Below are positions 36,022 through 49,652 of a stretch of DNA of 64,000 nucleotides, piece after piece. The position numbers and the translations under genes are program-made. This stretch comes from Silene conica (taxonomy: Eukaryota; Streptophyta; Magnoliopsida; Caryophyllales; Caryophyllaceae). The stretch is from assembly GCA_029255685.2 (NCBI GenBank), contig CM055315.2, forward strand, positions 77,591,681 to 77,655,680. Direction: 5' to 3'. Numbering within the stretch: position 1 is the first letter of the stretch; every line of letters starts with the position of its first letter. The notes below the pieces were generated by a model that made no database searches, had not been told where the DNA came from, and was given only the letters and a program-made list of their open reading frames with translations.

Positions 36022-37894
36022 GTAAATAATGGACAAATATATGAGTGTGTTGAATTTTATAAGCAACTAGCTTTTGAGAATCAAACGTTAAATCTCGAGG
36101 TACAGTTATCACACTTTCTGATTACGATAATTTCAATGCAAAGATCAACTATATATATTTGGAGTCTAGACCGGCTAAGTGGGTCGGATGGACGGTTACA
36201 AATTTTGTTATTTTGGACTCGCGTATAGTAAGAGCGAGATTGTTTTGTACGGGTTGGGTTATACGGTTTTGAGTCGAAACGGGTTTGATTAACTCCTTTT
36301 TACAAAATTTTATTTTTTTAAATTTTACTAATAAACATATTGTTTATTCTTATTTTTTTTAAATTATTCAGTTTAATACACGATAACCTAATAAGAATGT
36401 ATTTTTTTTGTTTATTATTTTTAATATCACAACATGATACGAAATATTGGTTAAAATAATTACAGAGTATATTTGTAGTAATTTACATAAACAGGTGTTG
36501 CCAAACTTGGCAAGACTTCAACAACAACAAAGTGCAAGTGATTTTTGGCTCGACGGTCGAAGATGTCCGATTGGTAGAGTTCCAATTATGGTTCGATCTA
36601 AACAAAATGATGATGAATTTGTTGTCCCGGCCCTAAGTCACACTCTTTACCTCATGCTGTTGAAAATCGCGATTGGCTAGACTTGTCGCGAATCTCCAAA
36701 TTCACAATTTATAATCCACTACGTACTCCAACAATAGCGAGGGTAAGTAGGGGTCGATCCCACAAGGAAGGTCTATGTTTAATGTGTGTTTGTGCAAATA
36801 ATTCTAGTGTAACCAATTGGGGGTATTTGCGGTTTTAAATCTAAATCTAACAAAGCAAAATATTAAAAGTTTCAAGTAAATGAAATTATAAAAAGAAGTC
36901 TTGGGTCTTACAATTTCCACAAATGATATAGGTTTTATCATTGACATTTTTAGACTCTATTTACTATTAAATACTTTGTTGTGAAAACATGATTTTCTAC
37001 TTCTCCTTATTTTTAGTTGTTCACTACGAAAAGCGCATATAAACAACCCTTATGGTGATGACAATCTAGTCCAAGTGTATCTAAATTCAATCATGTCATA
37101 GATTATAACTAAAGAAGCCAACAAAGAAGAACAAATGCATACACAAGCGGTTCTACACTTTAATTCATATGATTATTATTCTCCTACAATTCAACAATGA
37201 TAGATCGAGCACAAAGCCATCAATAATCATAATAATGAGTTGAGAATAAAAATCAATATTCAAGAGATAAAAATATAGAGTAAAAAGTCTTACAAAACAC
37301 CAATACATTTGCTTCAATTGTTTGATCCAAGACGAATAACTTATTATTCCATACAAATAAAACTAACTAAAATAAACTATAGAAATTGTATTATAATGAT
37401 TAAAAGGTAGAGAAAATATGTATATGAGAAGTGTAGAAGACGTCTCCCTCCATTGATCAACAATACTCCTTTATATAGGTCTTCAAATAACATCTTTATA
37501 AAGTCTCATAAAAGAGCATCTCCATAAACTCTCATAAAGAATGAACATAATTGTCAAAATGAATGAGATTTAAGGAGTTGTAAGAATACAATGTGGAATT
37601 CAATGTCACTCTGCCTTGGATGTTTCAATGTCTTGTCTTAGTCTTTGGGCTTTGACTTGCTTTAAAACCACTCACATAACATCTTTAGCCCAATACCAAC
37701 ACCAAAGAAGGCCATCTTCATTTCTAACAAGAAATCAATCCATTTATCTCATGGAAATACACAAGTCCATTCCAAACCAACACCAAAGACATGTGCACTA
37801 AAATCCAATAAAATACTTCCCAATCCATCAATTAATCATCAAAATAACATTTATTAAGACCTACTAAAGTAGACTAATCAGCGATCTACACTTT
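36022..37894 (+). pseudogene. neprosin-family relic (exons 2 and 3 only), split by a solo LTR
   Basis: Exon 2 (36022-36099) encodes NGQIYECVEFYKQ, matching the intact gene at 53407-53484. Exon 3 (36495-36673, continuing at 37886-37894) encodes SASDFWLDGRRCPIG and PIMVRSKQND. A 5-nt insertion near 36629 shifts the frame relative to the intact copy, a 1.2 kb solo LTR sits after GCGAT in the same exon, and exons 1 and 4-7 are missing. It cannot make the peptidase. It is useful as a dated relic, since its sister copy is whole. Confidence 0.88.
36674..37880 (-). mobile_element. solo LTR, Ty3/gypsy-type
   Basis: 1,207 bp, TGGCTAG...CTAATCA, with the 5-bp target duplication GCGAT (36669-36673, 37881-37885). 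The intact neprosin copy shows a single GCGAT at the same exon position. The phrase GGGGTCGATCCCACAAGGAAG near 36750 resembles the same phrase in the Athila LTRs of this window, suggesting an Athila- or Tat-like LTR, probably minus strand. No internal region remains, so the element was lost by LTR-LTR recombination. Confidence 0.88.
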
Positions 37895-39527
37895 GTAAGT
37901 TTTGTGTTTCCATGATTTTGGAGGAACTATTTTACTCTCCATGTTTATGTACAATAAGTTACTTAACACATATATTAATTTTAGGTCCGGCCAATAATTA
38001 TTTATCTATATAATAACATAAAAAGCCTAGATTGAGTAGTAATAGAATGACACGTGACACATTACATTGACATGTTAGAATGACACGTGGCGCACTACAT
38101 TGAAATGCTAGATTCTTTTTATTAAAAAAAATATAAAAATAGAATATGAAAAGACAAAGCACATACATAAAAAACCTAAATTGAGTAGTCATGTGCCCCA
38201 CTACATTTAAATGTTTGACTAATTTTTTATTATTAATTTAAAAAAAAAAGGTAAAAATAGAAATTGAATAGGCAAAGTAATATTCAAAAGACTAATTACT
38301 CATCTTATTTAAACTTTTATTTATATTCTACTTAATAATCATAATTAAATGCTAAACCTTTTATATTCTAATGTTATGAAAACATTTCTCCTATAAAAGA
38401 AAATGAATTGATAAAAATTCTAGCACATTCCTAGCAAAAACAAATTAATGAAAACATTTGTTTATTCTCACCAAGTTATTTCATTTGATTTATTTTTCAA
38501 GACCTTTATATCTTTACTTTGTGGTGAGCGTGAATCAAATTGACAAGAAATGAGAAAATAAGAGATAAATAGAAGAGAAGTGGGGAATTAATTTGACAAA
38601 CATTTGTATCATATAGTTCGTTTCAGACATTATCAAATGCTTTTGAAGACATTTGAGATCCTCGATGATTGAATATAATATCAGTGAATTGTGGTCAAAT
38701 TTTTGTGAAAGAAATCCTAGCTAGATGAAATTGTAAATTTAACTTTTTAATTTTACATTTTTAATAGTGATATTTTATTTTACGGATATTTTTAATATAT
38801 TCATCATTGTTAATGTGTAGTGAATTTATTAATATTTATATTAACAACAAATTCCAAATATGACTAACGCAATACTAATATAAATATAGTATTATCTATA
38901 TATTTAATTATGTTGGTTAAAATCATAAATATATATTTTACTTGTGATTTGAGTTCTAATGAGATATGATGCATTTGATGTAATTGTCTTATTGATGCTT
39001 TGATGATAACATGGCAAAAATACATTGAATATATCTATCGATTTGTGATAATGTGTTTATATTAATTGTCTTAATATTTACTTATGTTTTAGTTTTTTAT
39101 CCCGAAAAAAAATTACTAATGAGTAGCATATCTTTCTAGTTTGAATTTTCAATCTGAGAATCCATGTTGTTTAATCTATTTACTTACCTCATTTATTTTA
39201 TTAAACATTACAATAGTTTAGAGAAAATGAACGAAGAATATTTTAAGTCTTAAATATCATCATTATTTTCAAACTAGAAAAACATAAAGGCAACCAAACT
39301 ACGATTAATATTACATATTATTTTTGTTACTAACAGAGTATCAAAAATATCATTTTAACGTTCAGCAAAAATAATGATATTATTTGGTTACAAAAGTAAT
39401 GAGAATGAGAATAACAAAACAATATGTTATAATAAAAAAACACATTACTATAAAATTACGTGAATATCAAACTAGTACAAAACGCAGTGAAAAATATTTA
39501 CGTTGGCAAAAATTTATTAATGAGGAG

Positions 39528-41307
39528 TGATGCCCATCGTTGTAGGCACCAAAGACAAACCAAATATACGACTAATATACGCTAGTGGTAAATAGGGTCA
39601 GTCTCCACAGGGAAGCGAACTTGTTAACTATCGGTTTCTACCTATCGGTCATGATTGGGGGTTTGAAAAACTACGAGATAAGAGATGTGCAAAAGAATAA
39701 AATTTCGGAACAAACACGATATGAGATAAAATCAAGGATAAAGGGAATATGTTGGGAACTCGGGTTGTTGTGTCTTATGTATAATTGGTATAATTGGGAT
39801 AGGCCAGTTTATTGGTAGGAAAGGCTGGGTTATTACGGTCAAGTCTCAAACCCGACTATACCTTCCGGTCTTAAGTCGCCCTAAGGTCGTTTTTGCTTAA
39901 CTTCCGCTCTCACAAAAACTAATTAAAAACGTTAAGTAAGTCTTACCCTTCCAACCTTCCGGTCTAGGTCGGGAATTAACTAGTTGTAAGGTCTCATGCG
40001 TGCACTCACTAAACCGAACATAAATTAAATTACTTAACGATTACTCCCACCATAAACGGTCCATCCCGATTACTACTTATCAACTTTTGACACAAGTTCC
40101 CTCATCCCAACGTATTAAGAAATTTAGCTACTCATGACGTACGGTGTTGACGATAATTACGATTACTATACTTGAACTAGCATGTGACATAATGAATCGG
40201 GAAATAAAATCAGAATATGAAAGCAGGGACATGGGACTCGAAAACGACGAAAAACAGTAGGGGAAAGGGACACGGATTTCGATGTTCATAAGACGAATAC
40301 GATGGTACGGAGACAAGCATACAACACGAGATGATAAGGGATTCTAAACAGAGATATTGGATGAGTGAACTGAACTAATAATCAGGGATTATATGGGAAA
40401 GGAAATCAGGAACAGAAAGTAACAAACAGGCAGAAAACGAACGAGAAACAACGAGATGGACGATGTATACGAAAACAGAGTGGGCGCGATAGTGACGATA
40501 ACAGAGAACGAAAACAAGTATAAGATTCGAATGATAAAGGAAGCAGAAGAAAAGAGATAAGAAAGGGAGAATTACTAGTAAAAATGGCTAGAACAAGCAA
40601 TACAATTCTTGAGAACGAAAGAGACGAGAAACCAAAATATTGTGAAAATTATTGTGACGGCTACAGTTTCTGGAAAATAAAACTAAGAACAGTCTGATGA
40701 GAGGCTAATGATAAGAAAAACTTAACCTAATGAACTCAAGAAGAGTTCTTAAATAAAGAAAAACATAAACTGCTGTAATAAGTTCTGTGAACACGAAGAG
40801 TCGGCAAAAGCTCTCGATCGAGAGAAATTTCCTCTCGATCGAGCACAAAGCCATCAAAACTGGTCGATCGAATGAAAGTGGTTCTCGATCGACTCTTTTG
40901 TCTTCAAAAGCTCTCGATCGAACAACAGAACTATCGACCGAGAACCTTATCTTTGGAACCTCTCGATCGAGCACAGGACAGCTCGATCGAGGACTTCTCT
41001 TCCTCGATTGGGCCCTCGACATGCCTAAAGTTGGTCGATCGCCTAGATTTCTCCTCGGATGGTTGATTATACACCTCACGCTTCTCGATAAATGCGCAAC
41101 CAGCCACGTTTCTTTGATCGTCTACTAAAATACAATGCTTTGAGGTAGGAAAAGCTCGGTTTCTGCTACACTTTGGTCAAAACCTGTAAAACAGCAATGC
41201 AAACACAAAGTAGCATATACGGGGCATAAAGTGATATAAAATCACCAAATTACATGAAAATGTGTGCCAAAACAAGACTAAAAAGTCTATAAAAAATGCA
41301 CACATCA
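39528..41307 (-). repeat. 3' LTR of the Athila derivative
   Basis: 1,780 bp, TGATGCCC...CACACATCA. It holds a CGATCG word cluster at about 40810-41045. Confidence 0.92.
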
Positions 41308-43559
41308 AACTTCCCCAAACCGAACCTTTGCTTGTCCTCAAGCAAACTAAATGCAAACTAAAAGTAAACTACGGACCTAATGGATGGAGTAAGACTCAAA
41401 GCTACAAAATAGTCAATGCCAAATGCACATTATTCCCAAAATCAACCAATGCCAAGATCAGAAATGAGCGAACGAATGAGCGAACGAATTTGCACATACC
41501 ATGGAAAACATGTAGACTTTCGACGTTGCTAGACTCATATAGTTTCGGACTCTCCCGGAATCTCTCTTCTCTCAATCAAGCAAATGGCAAATTATATGTG
41601 AAGAGAAGAAGAAGAAAGTATAGACTCTCGCCTAAACTACGACCAACAGATCATGATTGCTAGACTAGTATGAATAAAGGTTTCAAGCACCCTACACACG
41701 CACAACCACCGTCAATATCCATTACACGCCGAACTATTGCAAATTTTGGGAAAGTGAGGCTAAGTGGGACAAAAGGGGCAAAACAAGTATGGATTAGTGA
41801 GGTTTAAGCCGAGCTAGAACCTACAAACCAAATGAAAATGCATCCCCAAATTTCCGACTAACATTAAGCACATTGCCTTTGATTAGGCAACCAAAACACA
41901 ACCCAAATTATTCTCTCCAACTGTCAACCGAATATTCAATTTCCAGTTTTTCATCATTCTTCCCTTTTTGTTTCGAATTCCTTTTTTTCTTTTTTTTTTT
42001 GAATTTTTCTTTTGAATTTTGTTGATGAATTTTCTCCTCGGTTGTTTGAACAGTGGTAATTCCTCTCGATTGACCAAAAATGGAGGTCGATCGAGAGCTT
42101 TTCCTTCTCAAAATACTCGACCGAGCAAAAGGATCTCGATCGAGCACTATTTTTCCAAAAAGCTTTCGATCGAGCATAATATACCAGGAAACCTCTCGAT
42201 CGAGCATCAGAAGCTCTCGATCGAGCAAAACTCAGTGGGAATTCCCCAATTCCTTCGTACATACTCCAATAACAATAAAAACAAGCCCAAAACTGATATT
42301 AACAGGTAATTTCCTTCACTACTTCCTAGCTCAGCACAAAGGTAGGCAAAATATAGGATGTAGTTAAGGGACAAAAGGCAGTTTTTGGCTAAAAGTGGAG
42401 CTAAATGGGCGAACGAGGAAAGGGTGATGCAAAAGTTCTCCTAACGTGTAATACCGACCTCAAACCGGTGCGTGTAGGCAATAAAAAACCAAAACTCATA
42501 CACATGCAAGACATGAAATGCAGGGAATACTACTCACAATCCTAATGTAACCGGTCATAGGTGTCACCAGTTTAAAGGCTCTAAGCTCAGAATGTGTAGT
42601 AGGTTGCCAAAACTATGAGTCAAGTCTAATGATCTAACATGAAATCCATGACAAAATTCGAGACAACACTTAAAACTTCAGAAGGCAAAGATCGAAAATG
42701 GCGTAACGTGACATATGGTTGATTATAAAAAGCTTTGTCATCATCAAAAACTCCAATCCGACTCGACTAAATGCAAAAGAAAACGTAATATTTTTGGAAA
42801 TTTTGAATTTTTTAAAACTTACATGAAAACAATAAACGTGAATGCAAAACGAGATGCAAATGCAGACGCAAAAGGATGCATACCCTTCCCAAACCAAAAC
42901 AGACAACGCCCTCATTGTCTTCTCAGCACAGCAAAACCAGCAGGCAATGGGAGAGGGGTAAACAACCTAATACATGCTCCTAAAAACAAAAAGTAAAACT
43001 AAAAAGATGGAAAAAAACGGTGGTATTCATAGAATTGGCTTCCCCAAACCAGTACCGAACTAGGGGAGCCCTAATCATCACCAGGCGCCTCCTCCTCCCG
43101 ATATGAGGGATCCTGCTCCTCCTCTCTAGTAGAACGCCTCGCTGCTGCCTCTGCACGTAGGCGTACCGCTCTCGCTACCGGTGTCTCCTCCCTCTCCTCA
43201 TCAAATGAAGAAGAGGCAGGGCACCCACCCTCTGGGTATCGGTAGAAAGAAGGGTGAACCCATCCCGCTGGAAGGGGACGTGCTATGCGGATGTAGTCCT
43301 CATAAATAGGGAACAAGGCCAAAGCCTGGTCCCGACGCATCTCGGTGAGGTACCTGCAAATGCCTTCAAGCACAGGATCACGACGCCCTTGGTCTGAGAC
43401 CGCAGACGCCTCAAAGGCAGGAGGTAATACAAAACTGGGAGGATAAACCATCCCGAAAGAAGCAGGGGCAGGGGTAGGTGTAGGTGCATGCGAAGGTGAA
43501 GGTGAGTGAGTGGTAATGGTGGTGGTAATGGGAGAAGGAGTGGGAGTACGAGTGAGTGA

Positions 43560-43665
43560 TGGCGTAGGCATGAAGGTGAACGTGGGCGTGGGCGTGGGCG
43601 TGGACGTGGACGTGGGCGTGGGCGTGAACGTGGACGTGGACGCGGGCGTGGACGTGGGTCCAGCC
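43560..43665. repeat. hexanucleotide minisatellite GTGGGC/GTGGAC
   Basis: About 16 units of a 6-bp word inside the Athila ORF-1-like region. It yields Pro-Thr, His-Val or Arg-Pro dipeptide runs depending on frame. Confidence 0.85.
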
Positions 43666-44907
43666 TGAGTCGGTGTCTGGGTCGGAGACTTGGAAGACTG
43701 CCCAATCTCGCGCTTCCTCTTCTTGCCAGAAGAAGAGGGGGTGCGGTGGTGAATGTGAGATGGTAGGTGGGAGGAGTCGGTCTTGCTCCCTCAACAGTAG
43801 GGAGCGGCATGAGACGAGGAAGTGTGGCACAAGGTAAGGTCACTGATAGGTAGCCACAAATCTTCCACGTCATACCATCTAGCCATAGAAAAACTCGCAT
43901 GGCATTTATGTCAAGTCGGCCAATCTCCCCCACTGGCCAACGGTCTCAATGTAGGCAGGACGAATGCGACGGAGGATCCTAGTGACCAATCCGCCGCGGA
44001 CCACAACAGTCTTGACCTTCCTCCCAATACCACCCCAATACTGAGCCACCAGGTAAGAAATGTTTAGAACGAAAGGGGTACGTGAATCTATGTTCAGGTA
44101 CCCGACTAAGATGGCAAGCTAAGTGTTGGTGATGTTATTGGGCTCAGGTCGCCTAAAAAGTGTCTTACCCAACAAGCGAAGGAAATAACGAGGGGCAGGG
44201 CTGTGGACATGGGCTCCCTTTCGAGCAGAAAACGGAGTGTGAGAAAGGGCAGCCCATAACTGAGGTACGAGCTTCCTAGGAGGCTCGATAAGTCCATCAC
44301 TAACGAGGCCTAATGCCTCCCCAAACTGCCCCAAGGTCCAGTCAAACGACTCGTTCATGAGTCGAAAATGAATGCAGGGGAGACTGCAGTCCTCCCTAAA
44401 ACTCTCGGGGTCAAAGGTGAAGGAGCTAAAGAACTCGTAGGTCGGTCAATCCAAAGTAAGCTCCCCCATCCCTATTAAGCCAGACATCCCTGTCCCGTTA
44501 AGCAAACTACAAACCTCCTCATAAATACCTAGAGTCTCTAGGTCAGTACGTGCGAGGAAACGGGTCGGGGTGAGGGGAACAGTCAAAAGAGCTGACAACC
44601 TAGAGCGGTGATCTCCGGAAATGAAGCGTACCTCAGGCCTTTTAGGCAAAGGAGCGAGGTCTGTCCCTCGTGAAGTGACAACAGCCCTAGATGAAGTGGG
44701 CTCAACAACGAGAGGCGTAGCAGTAGTAGCCTCAGAAACTCGGGGATCGGCAGTAGTGGCACCAGGTGTAGTAGTGAGCTCAGTGAATGTCTCAGTGGAG
44801 CTCGTAGTAACGACCAAAGGACGCCTAGGAGAAGTGGTGGTGATGGCCAAAGGTTGAGGACGAGGGACCTTAGGAAGCTTGGAATACCTAGGTGTGGCAC
44901 CCGCGGC

Positions 44908-45484
44908 TAGGGATGGCAATGGATCCTAGATCCGGTCCAGATCCGTAAGACCCGACCCTAATGGACCGGATCTGGATCGTATTTTTTCAGACCCGTTGGA
45001 TCCGGGTCGGATCTGGATCCATTAATTTAAAACGGATCTGGATCTGGATCCTCCTACGCAGACCCTGAAGGATCCAGATCCGTTTCTGGACCCGTTTTCA
45101 AAGTAAAAATATAAAGTTTTACGTCTAAATTATTTTATTTCTTGAGTTGTGTTTGGATTACTTTGTCATAATAATTATTACTTGTAATATTTGGTTGAAA
45201 ATAATTGTCACGCTACTAGCTACTTCTCCTTTTTATTGTATTTCGAAAAGTGAATATCAATAATGTTATGACGCACGAGGTTTTTTTTGGTTTTTTATAA
45301 TGTGGGGTTAGAAACTTGGACCCGCAACGGACCCGGATCCGACCCGGATCCGTTGGATTCGGATCTGGATCTCACATATTTGGACCCGCCGGATCTGGAT
45401 CGGATCTGGATCCAGGGTATATAATGCGGATCTGGATATGGATCCTACTGGACCCGGTCCAGATCCGGCCCGTTGCCATCCCTA
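44908..45484. mobile_element. hAT-type MITE inside the Athila derivative
   Basis: Ends TAGGGATGGCAA and TTGCCATCCCTA are perfect 12-bp inverted repeats. The 8-bp target duplication CCCGCGGC lies at 44900-44907 and 45485-45492. The interior ends are rich in GGATCTGGATC words. The sharp, perfect edges suggest a recent insertion. Confidence 0.93.
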
Positions 45485-46289
45485 CCCGCGGCTAGCAAAG
45501 AAAACGGAGGACGCGGCTGGCCAGCGTCCTCACCCTCATCTGAATCGGTCTCCTCCTCGGAACCACTCTCGGACTCCATCTCAGCGTCCTCTACTAAAAC
45601 AAGGGCACCAGAAGTTGCTTAAGGAGCAACTGTACCCTCAACAGCTGGTAGACCCACGATATACTCACCCCCAGGAATGACGGTGTCGGAAGACACCGTC
45701 GCAATGTCAGTGGCAGCAACAGGGGGCTGCTCCGGTACCGCGACAGTAACAACAGGGAGTTGCTCTATTATTTGTTGCACAACATTTGAGACGATTGTCT
45801 CGACAGAAGGTTCGGGAGCAGGGATTTGAGCTACCGGGTCCATAACTACACATACATCAAGTAAGAAAACGGAATAAGGGTATAGAAATCTCGGTTCAAA
45901 GCTCCCTAACCAACACCCTAAAAATCGTAAAATACGGGAATGAGGGTGTTAAATAAGCAAAAGGGGAGTAAGAACACTTACTGATGATGCTTGTACCCAC
46001 AAACTGCAAAAAGATCAGAACAAAAACCACGAATTCGAAAAATCGAATTGGAAACCCTAGAAGTCGAAAATTTCGAATTGGGGCACTTAATCGAGTTTTT
46101 AGAAAGGGCTTTTGTTTAAATTGAGGTATATAGTAAGTGGGTAACACAATTTAGTGAGTAATTTGTGTAAAAATCGCTTAATTTGCAAGTTAGGATGAAA
46201 AGCTCGAAAAATTTGGGGAAGAACACAAAGTCTCGGTCGAATGAAATGAATGTGAAAAGGTCGAAAATTTTCCTTTATAGACCGAAAAA

Positions 46290-46535
46290 GTGCTCGATCG
46301 AGAGGAAAATCTCCTCGATCGAGGACTTTTTAATACCTGATATGGCTCGATCGAGAATAGTGACTTCTCGATCGAGGAAACGGCGACCTTCGACCTTCTT
46401 TCTTCTCGATCGAGAGGTAAACCTCTCGATCGATCACTTCAGCTACTCGATCGAGGAGTAAACTCCTCGATCGTTCACTTCTTCCCCCAAATTTACTCGA
46501 TCGAGAGAATTAATCCTCTCGGCCGAGTACCTTTC
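46290..46535. repeat. CTCGATCGAG palindrome cluster between protease and ORF-1-like regions
   Basis: Nine perfect CGATCG words plus one CGGCCG variant in 250 bp. Adjacent words pair as hairpins with unit-specific inner arms: CGATCGAGAGGT against ACCTCTCGATCG near 46403-46432, and CGATCGAGGAG against CTCCTCGATCG near 46446-46475. Similar clusters lie at 40810-41045, 42080-42235, 47880-48100 and 51065-51300. Confidence 0.85.
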
Positions 46536-46767
46536 ATCTGGCACGCACTTTGACGAGTTTCTGTTTGGTGCGACTTATTTGTACCTGCAAAAAGCGTAAT
46601 AAAAACATCCCGAAATCACGAAATTTTGTCTGAGTCATCAAAAACAATTCAAACTAACTACTATCGTCTAACTACGGATGTCCTATCAAAAACAAATCCA
46701 ACAAGTCTAAAACGTAAATCCAAAAGAAATTATCCTATTTACAAATTGCCTGGTGTTGCAAACCCGG

Positions 46768-47862
46768 CTAAAATTCCATCAAATCATTTTGGCCATCCTC
46801 CGGCCTTTGCTGCGACGAACTTGCTTCACCTTTATTGGCCTTCACCTTCCTACGCCACGCCGGTGGTTCATTTTCCGCTTTCCGTTGTTCTTTATATTCT
46901 TTGAACAATTCCGCCGCACTCTTCTCTTTTTCCGTACTTAACTCGATTGCAAAGTTTCCCCAACCCAGTCCTGTACATTTGAAACCAGAAATACGTACCT
47001 TTCTCTTGCTCTCATTACGAGGCAAAAGTGTTAGTGGGGTCGGAAGAGTAACAACATGTGGGGGTTCATCTACAATCATAGAGTCGGTAGACGGTGTCAC
47101 ATCCATGGGAGTGGAATCAGAATCTACGGCATGTAGGACATTGCACTCTAAGATGTGCATTGGCCCTCTGTGGGTTGCGGGTTTTGCGAAAACAAGCTCC
47201 TCACCCCCAACTCTAAAGGTCAAAGTACACAAGCCAACATCGACGATAGCTTGGGCTGTGTGCAAAAATGGCCGGCCAAGAATTATAGGTGTATATGAAT
47301 TCTCAGGAATGTTAAGTACGACAAAATCAACCGGTATAAAGAATCGCCCACCCTTAACTGGTATGTCCTCTAAAAGTCCTAGAGGTCTAGCCATTGATCT
47401 GTCGGCCATTTGAATGGACATGCTCGTATAATGAAATTGGTGAAAACCCAACCTCCTAGCCAAGGACAACGGCATGACGCTAATACTAGCGCCCAAATCA
47501 CGTGAGGCTTTGTCGATAAAATGAAGTCCTATATGGCATGGAATGGAAAAACTACCCGGGTCGGACAGTTTAATCGGGGTTCGGTACTGAAGATGTGCGG
47601 AGCACCCTTCAGTAAAGGCAACGGTCTCAATTTCATTAATTGTACATTTACGTAACAAAATATCCTTCATAAACTTGAGGTAGGACGGTACCTTTTTCAC
47701 CAAGTCTAGAAACGGGATATGAACGTTTAGGCCTTTGACGAGTTGACCGAATCTGGCGAATTCCGGTTCTGTCTTCTTTTCTTTTCTTAAACGTCCTGGA
47801 AATGGAAATTGCACATCAAAATTTGCCTTGTGCGTATCACGAATCAATTCATTGTTCAACAT
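46768..47862 (-). pseudogene. gag-end/protease region of the Athila derivative (fossil)
   Basis: The minus-strand frame contains the upstream helix typical of Athila (NVHIPFLDLVKKVPSYLKFM), the protease core DLGASISVMPLSLARRLGF in place of DTGAS-type text, and TPIILGRPFL. Athila proteases commonly read D-L-G-A-S at the active site. Part of a fossil element. Confidence 0.88.
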
Positions 47863-48083
47863 TCTCTGATTAGGGGCTCTCGATCAAGCACTTTCAGGCT
47901 CCATTTCGCTCGATCGACTTGTTTCAGCAGCAGATTTCCTCGATCGACCTTCCAACGTTCTCAATCGAGCATCTTTTTCCTCAACAGTGTTCGATCGAAC
48001 ACTTTCATCATTCATATCACTCGATCGAGGATGTTGTGGCTCTCGATTGAGCAGTTCTTCAGCAATTCCTCTCGATCGAGAGT

Positions 48084-49652
48084 CTAAACCTCTCGATCGA
48101 ACTCTTCAACAACACTTTCAGCTTCTTTCACGATTTCTTTTCCTGAAACATCATCAACAACAGTACGGTCAGCAATTTTATCATTGGAATACGTGTTTCT
48201 AGACCTGAGGGTCACCATATTAAGGGTTTCCTTCCTCTTCTCAGATTGGGAGGGCAAATGTCCCGGTTGCCTTGCGGACAGGTTAGAAGCAAGTTGAGCT
48301 ATTTGCGACTCAAGCATTTTAATTGTTGCGTTGTTTGCTTGGTCGGACTTTTCCATCTGCGTGGCCAATGATTGAATCACGGTCTTCAACTCACCAACCT
48401 CGGACACCCCTCCGGTTGAGGAACTCCCATGTTGAGGATTAGGAAATTGTGGGGCCCTCGAAAACTGTTGTTTGTGTGGTGGCACGTATGGTTGTTGTTG
48501 TTGTTGCGGTGGTGGGGACGGGTTACAGACATTTTGACTGGTCCACCTCAGATTGGGGTGGACGTACCCGTGGTTATACCCTCCTTGTCGGTATTGTTGG
48601 AAGGAATAAACTTGCTCCCTATCCGCGAAGCAATCAACAGCACCGTGACCTTGTTCGTCATACCTTTCACATAGAATAACCTCTTCTCTTTTTAAGACAT
48701 GAACCGTTTGACGGTTCCCGACACCTTCACTCTGCAACCTCTCAATTTTTGCAAAAAGCTTGTCAAATTTAGCCTTTAAACCCTCGGTTTCAATATTAAA
48801 AACGGTTCTAGTTCCACTCCTAGGGTTACCATACTCGGATGTATGTGTGGCCATTTCCTCTATCAAGCTCCAACTCTTGTCATCATCCACCTCTCGTTGG
48901 AACCTCCCGTTTGCGGCCGAATCAAGAATGGCTCGGTGATCATCGTACAAACCATTATAGAATTGGTTGCAAATGAACCATGGTTCGAAACCATGGTGGG
49001 GAACGGCTCTCACATAACCCTTAAACCTATCCCATGCCTCAGTCAGATGTTCGGATGGTTTTTGTTTGAAATTTTGTTATTTGAGTTCGTAGGGCATTTG
49101 TTCGTTGGGGTGGAAAATATTTTTTGTAAAAGGGTAGGGCTAAGGATGTCCAATCTGTGATTCCGGCTGCCTCCATATCCAAATCCGACAACCACTCCCT
49201 AGCATTGTCGGTTAGAGAAAATGGGAAAAGGGCTTCTTTGATTTTGTCTTGGGTTACCCCCTATTAGCCGGAATTGAGGAGTAATAATCAGCGAATCACT
49301 CCATATGTTTCCTGGGATCCTCTCCCGCAGTCCATCTATACTGGTTTCTCTCTACCATGTTAATGTAGGAAGGTCGGAAATCAAAAGTTTGACCTTCCTC
49401 ATCCGTGGCTATGCTAAATCCCTTAGGAATGAACTCAGCTGTGGGCTAAGATTGACTGGCTACATTAGGCATTTTCGGTTGAAGGTTAGGTTCGATAGTG
49501 GGGTTTTCCTCAAAGAAATCGGTTCTCTCTTGGTCAAGGGTACTCAAGTCTTCCTCCAGACGGATTCTCTCTTGTTCTCTCCTTCTTCGTAAGAATAATC
49601 TCTCGGGTTCGGGATCGGGTTGGACCAATTCTCCCCTTTGAGACCTGCGCAT
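48084..49652 (-). pseudogene. gag region of the Athila derivative (fossil)
   Basis: Minus strand: begins MRRSQRGELVQPDPEPE at 49652, then the Athila gag core, whose clearest part is HHGFEPWFICNQFYNGL near 48990. A Gln/Pro-rich stretch, a coiled-coil-like MEKSDQANNATIKMLESQIA and LRSRNTY end the region. Interrupted by a few breaks. Confidence 0.85.

Larger units (their letters stand above)
43071..45850 (-). pseudogene. Athila ORF-1/env-like region (fossil)
   Basis: On the minus strand from about 45843 (MDPVAQIPAPEPSVETIV) to 43071. Recognisable stretches include RFLARTDLETLGIYEEV, FGEALGLVSDGLIEPP and FARKGAHVHSPAPRYFLR-like text. This is the pattern of the 'Arabidopsis retrotransposon ORF-1' family that occupies the env position of Athila elements. 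A Pro/Thr-rich tail and an acidic C-terminus follow. A hAT-like MITE (44908-45484) interrupts it. Several breaks; not functional. Confidence 0.72.

Noticed and set aside
38040-38210. Captured host gene inside the Helitron
   Set aside because: The Helitron body is AT-rich, with short repeated GACACGTG-type phrases and no coding similarity.
40787-41128. Frames with Leu-Asp-Arg/Ser-Ile-Glu repeats in the Athila LTRs
   Set aside because: They arise from CGATCG palindromes, occur on both strands and in both LTRs, and lack any protein domain.
43283-43933. Arg-Pro and His-Val repeat frames
   Set aside because: Alternate frames through the GTGGGC/GTGGAC minisatellite within the Athila ORF-1-like region.
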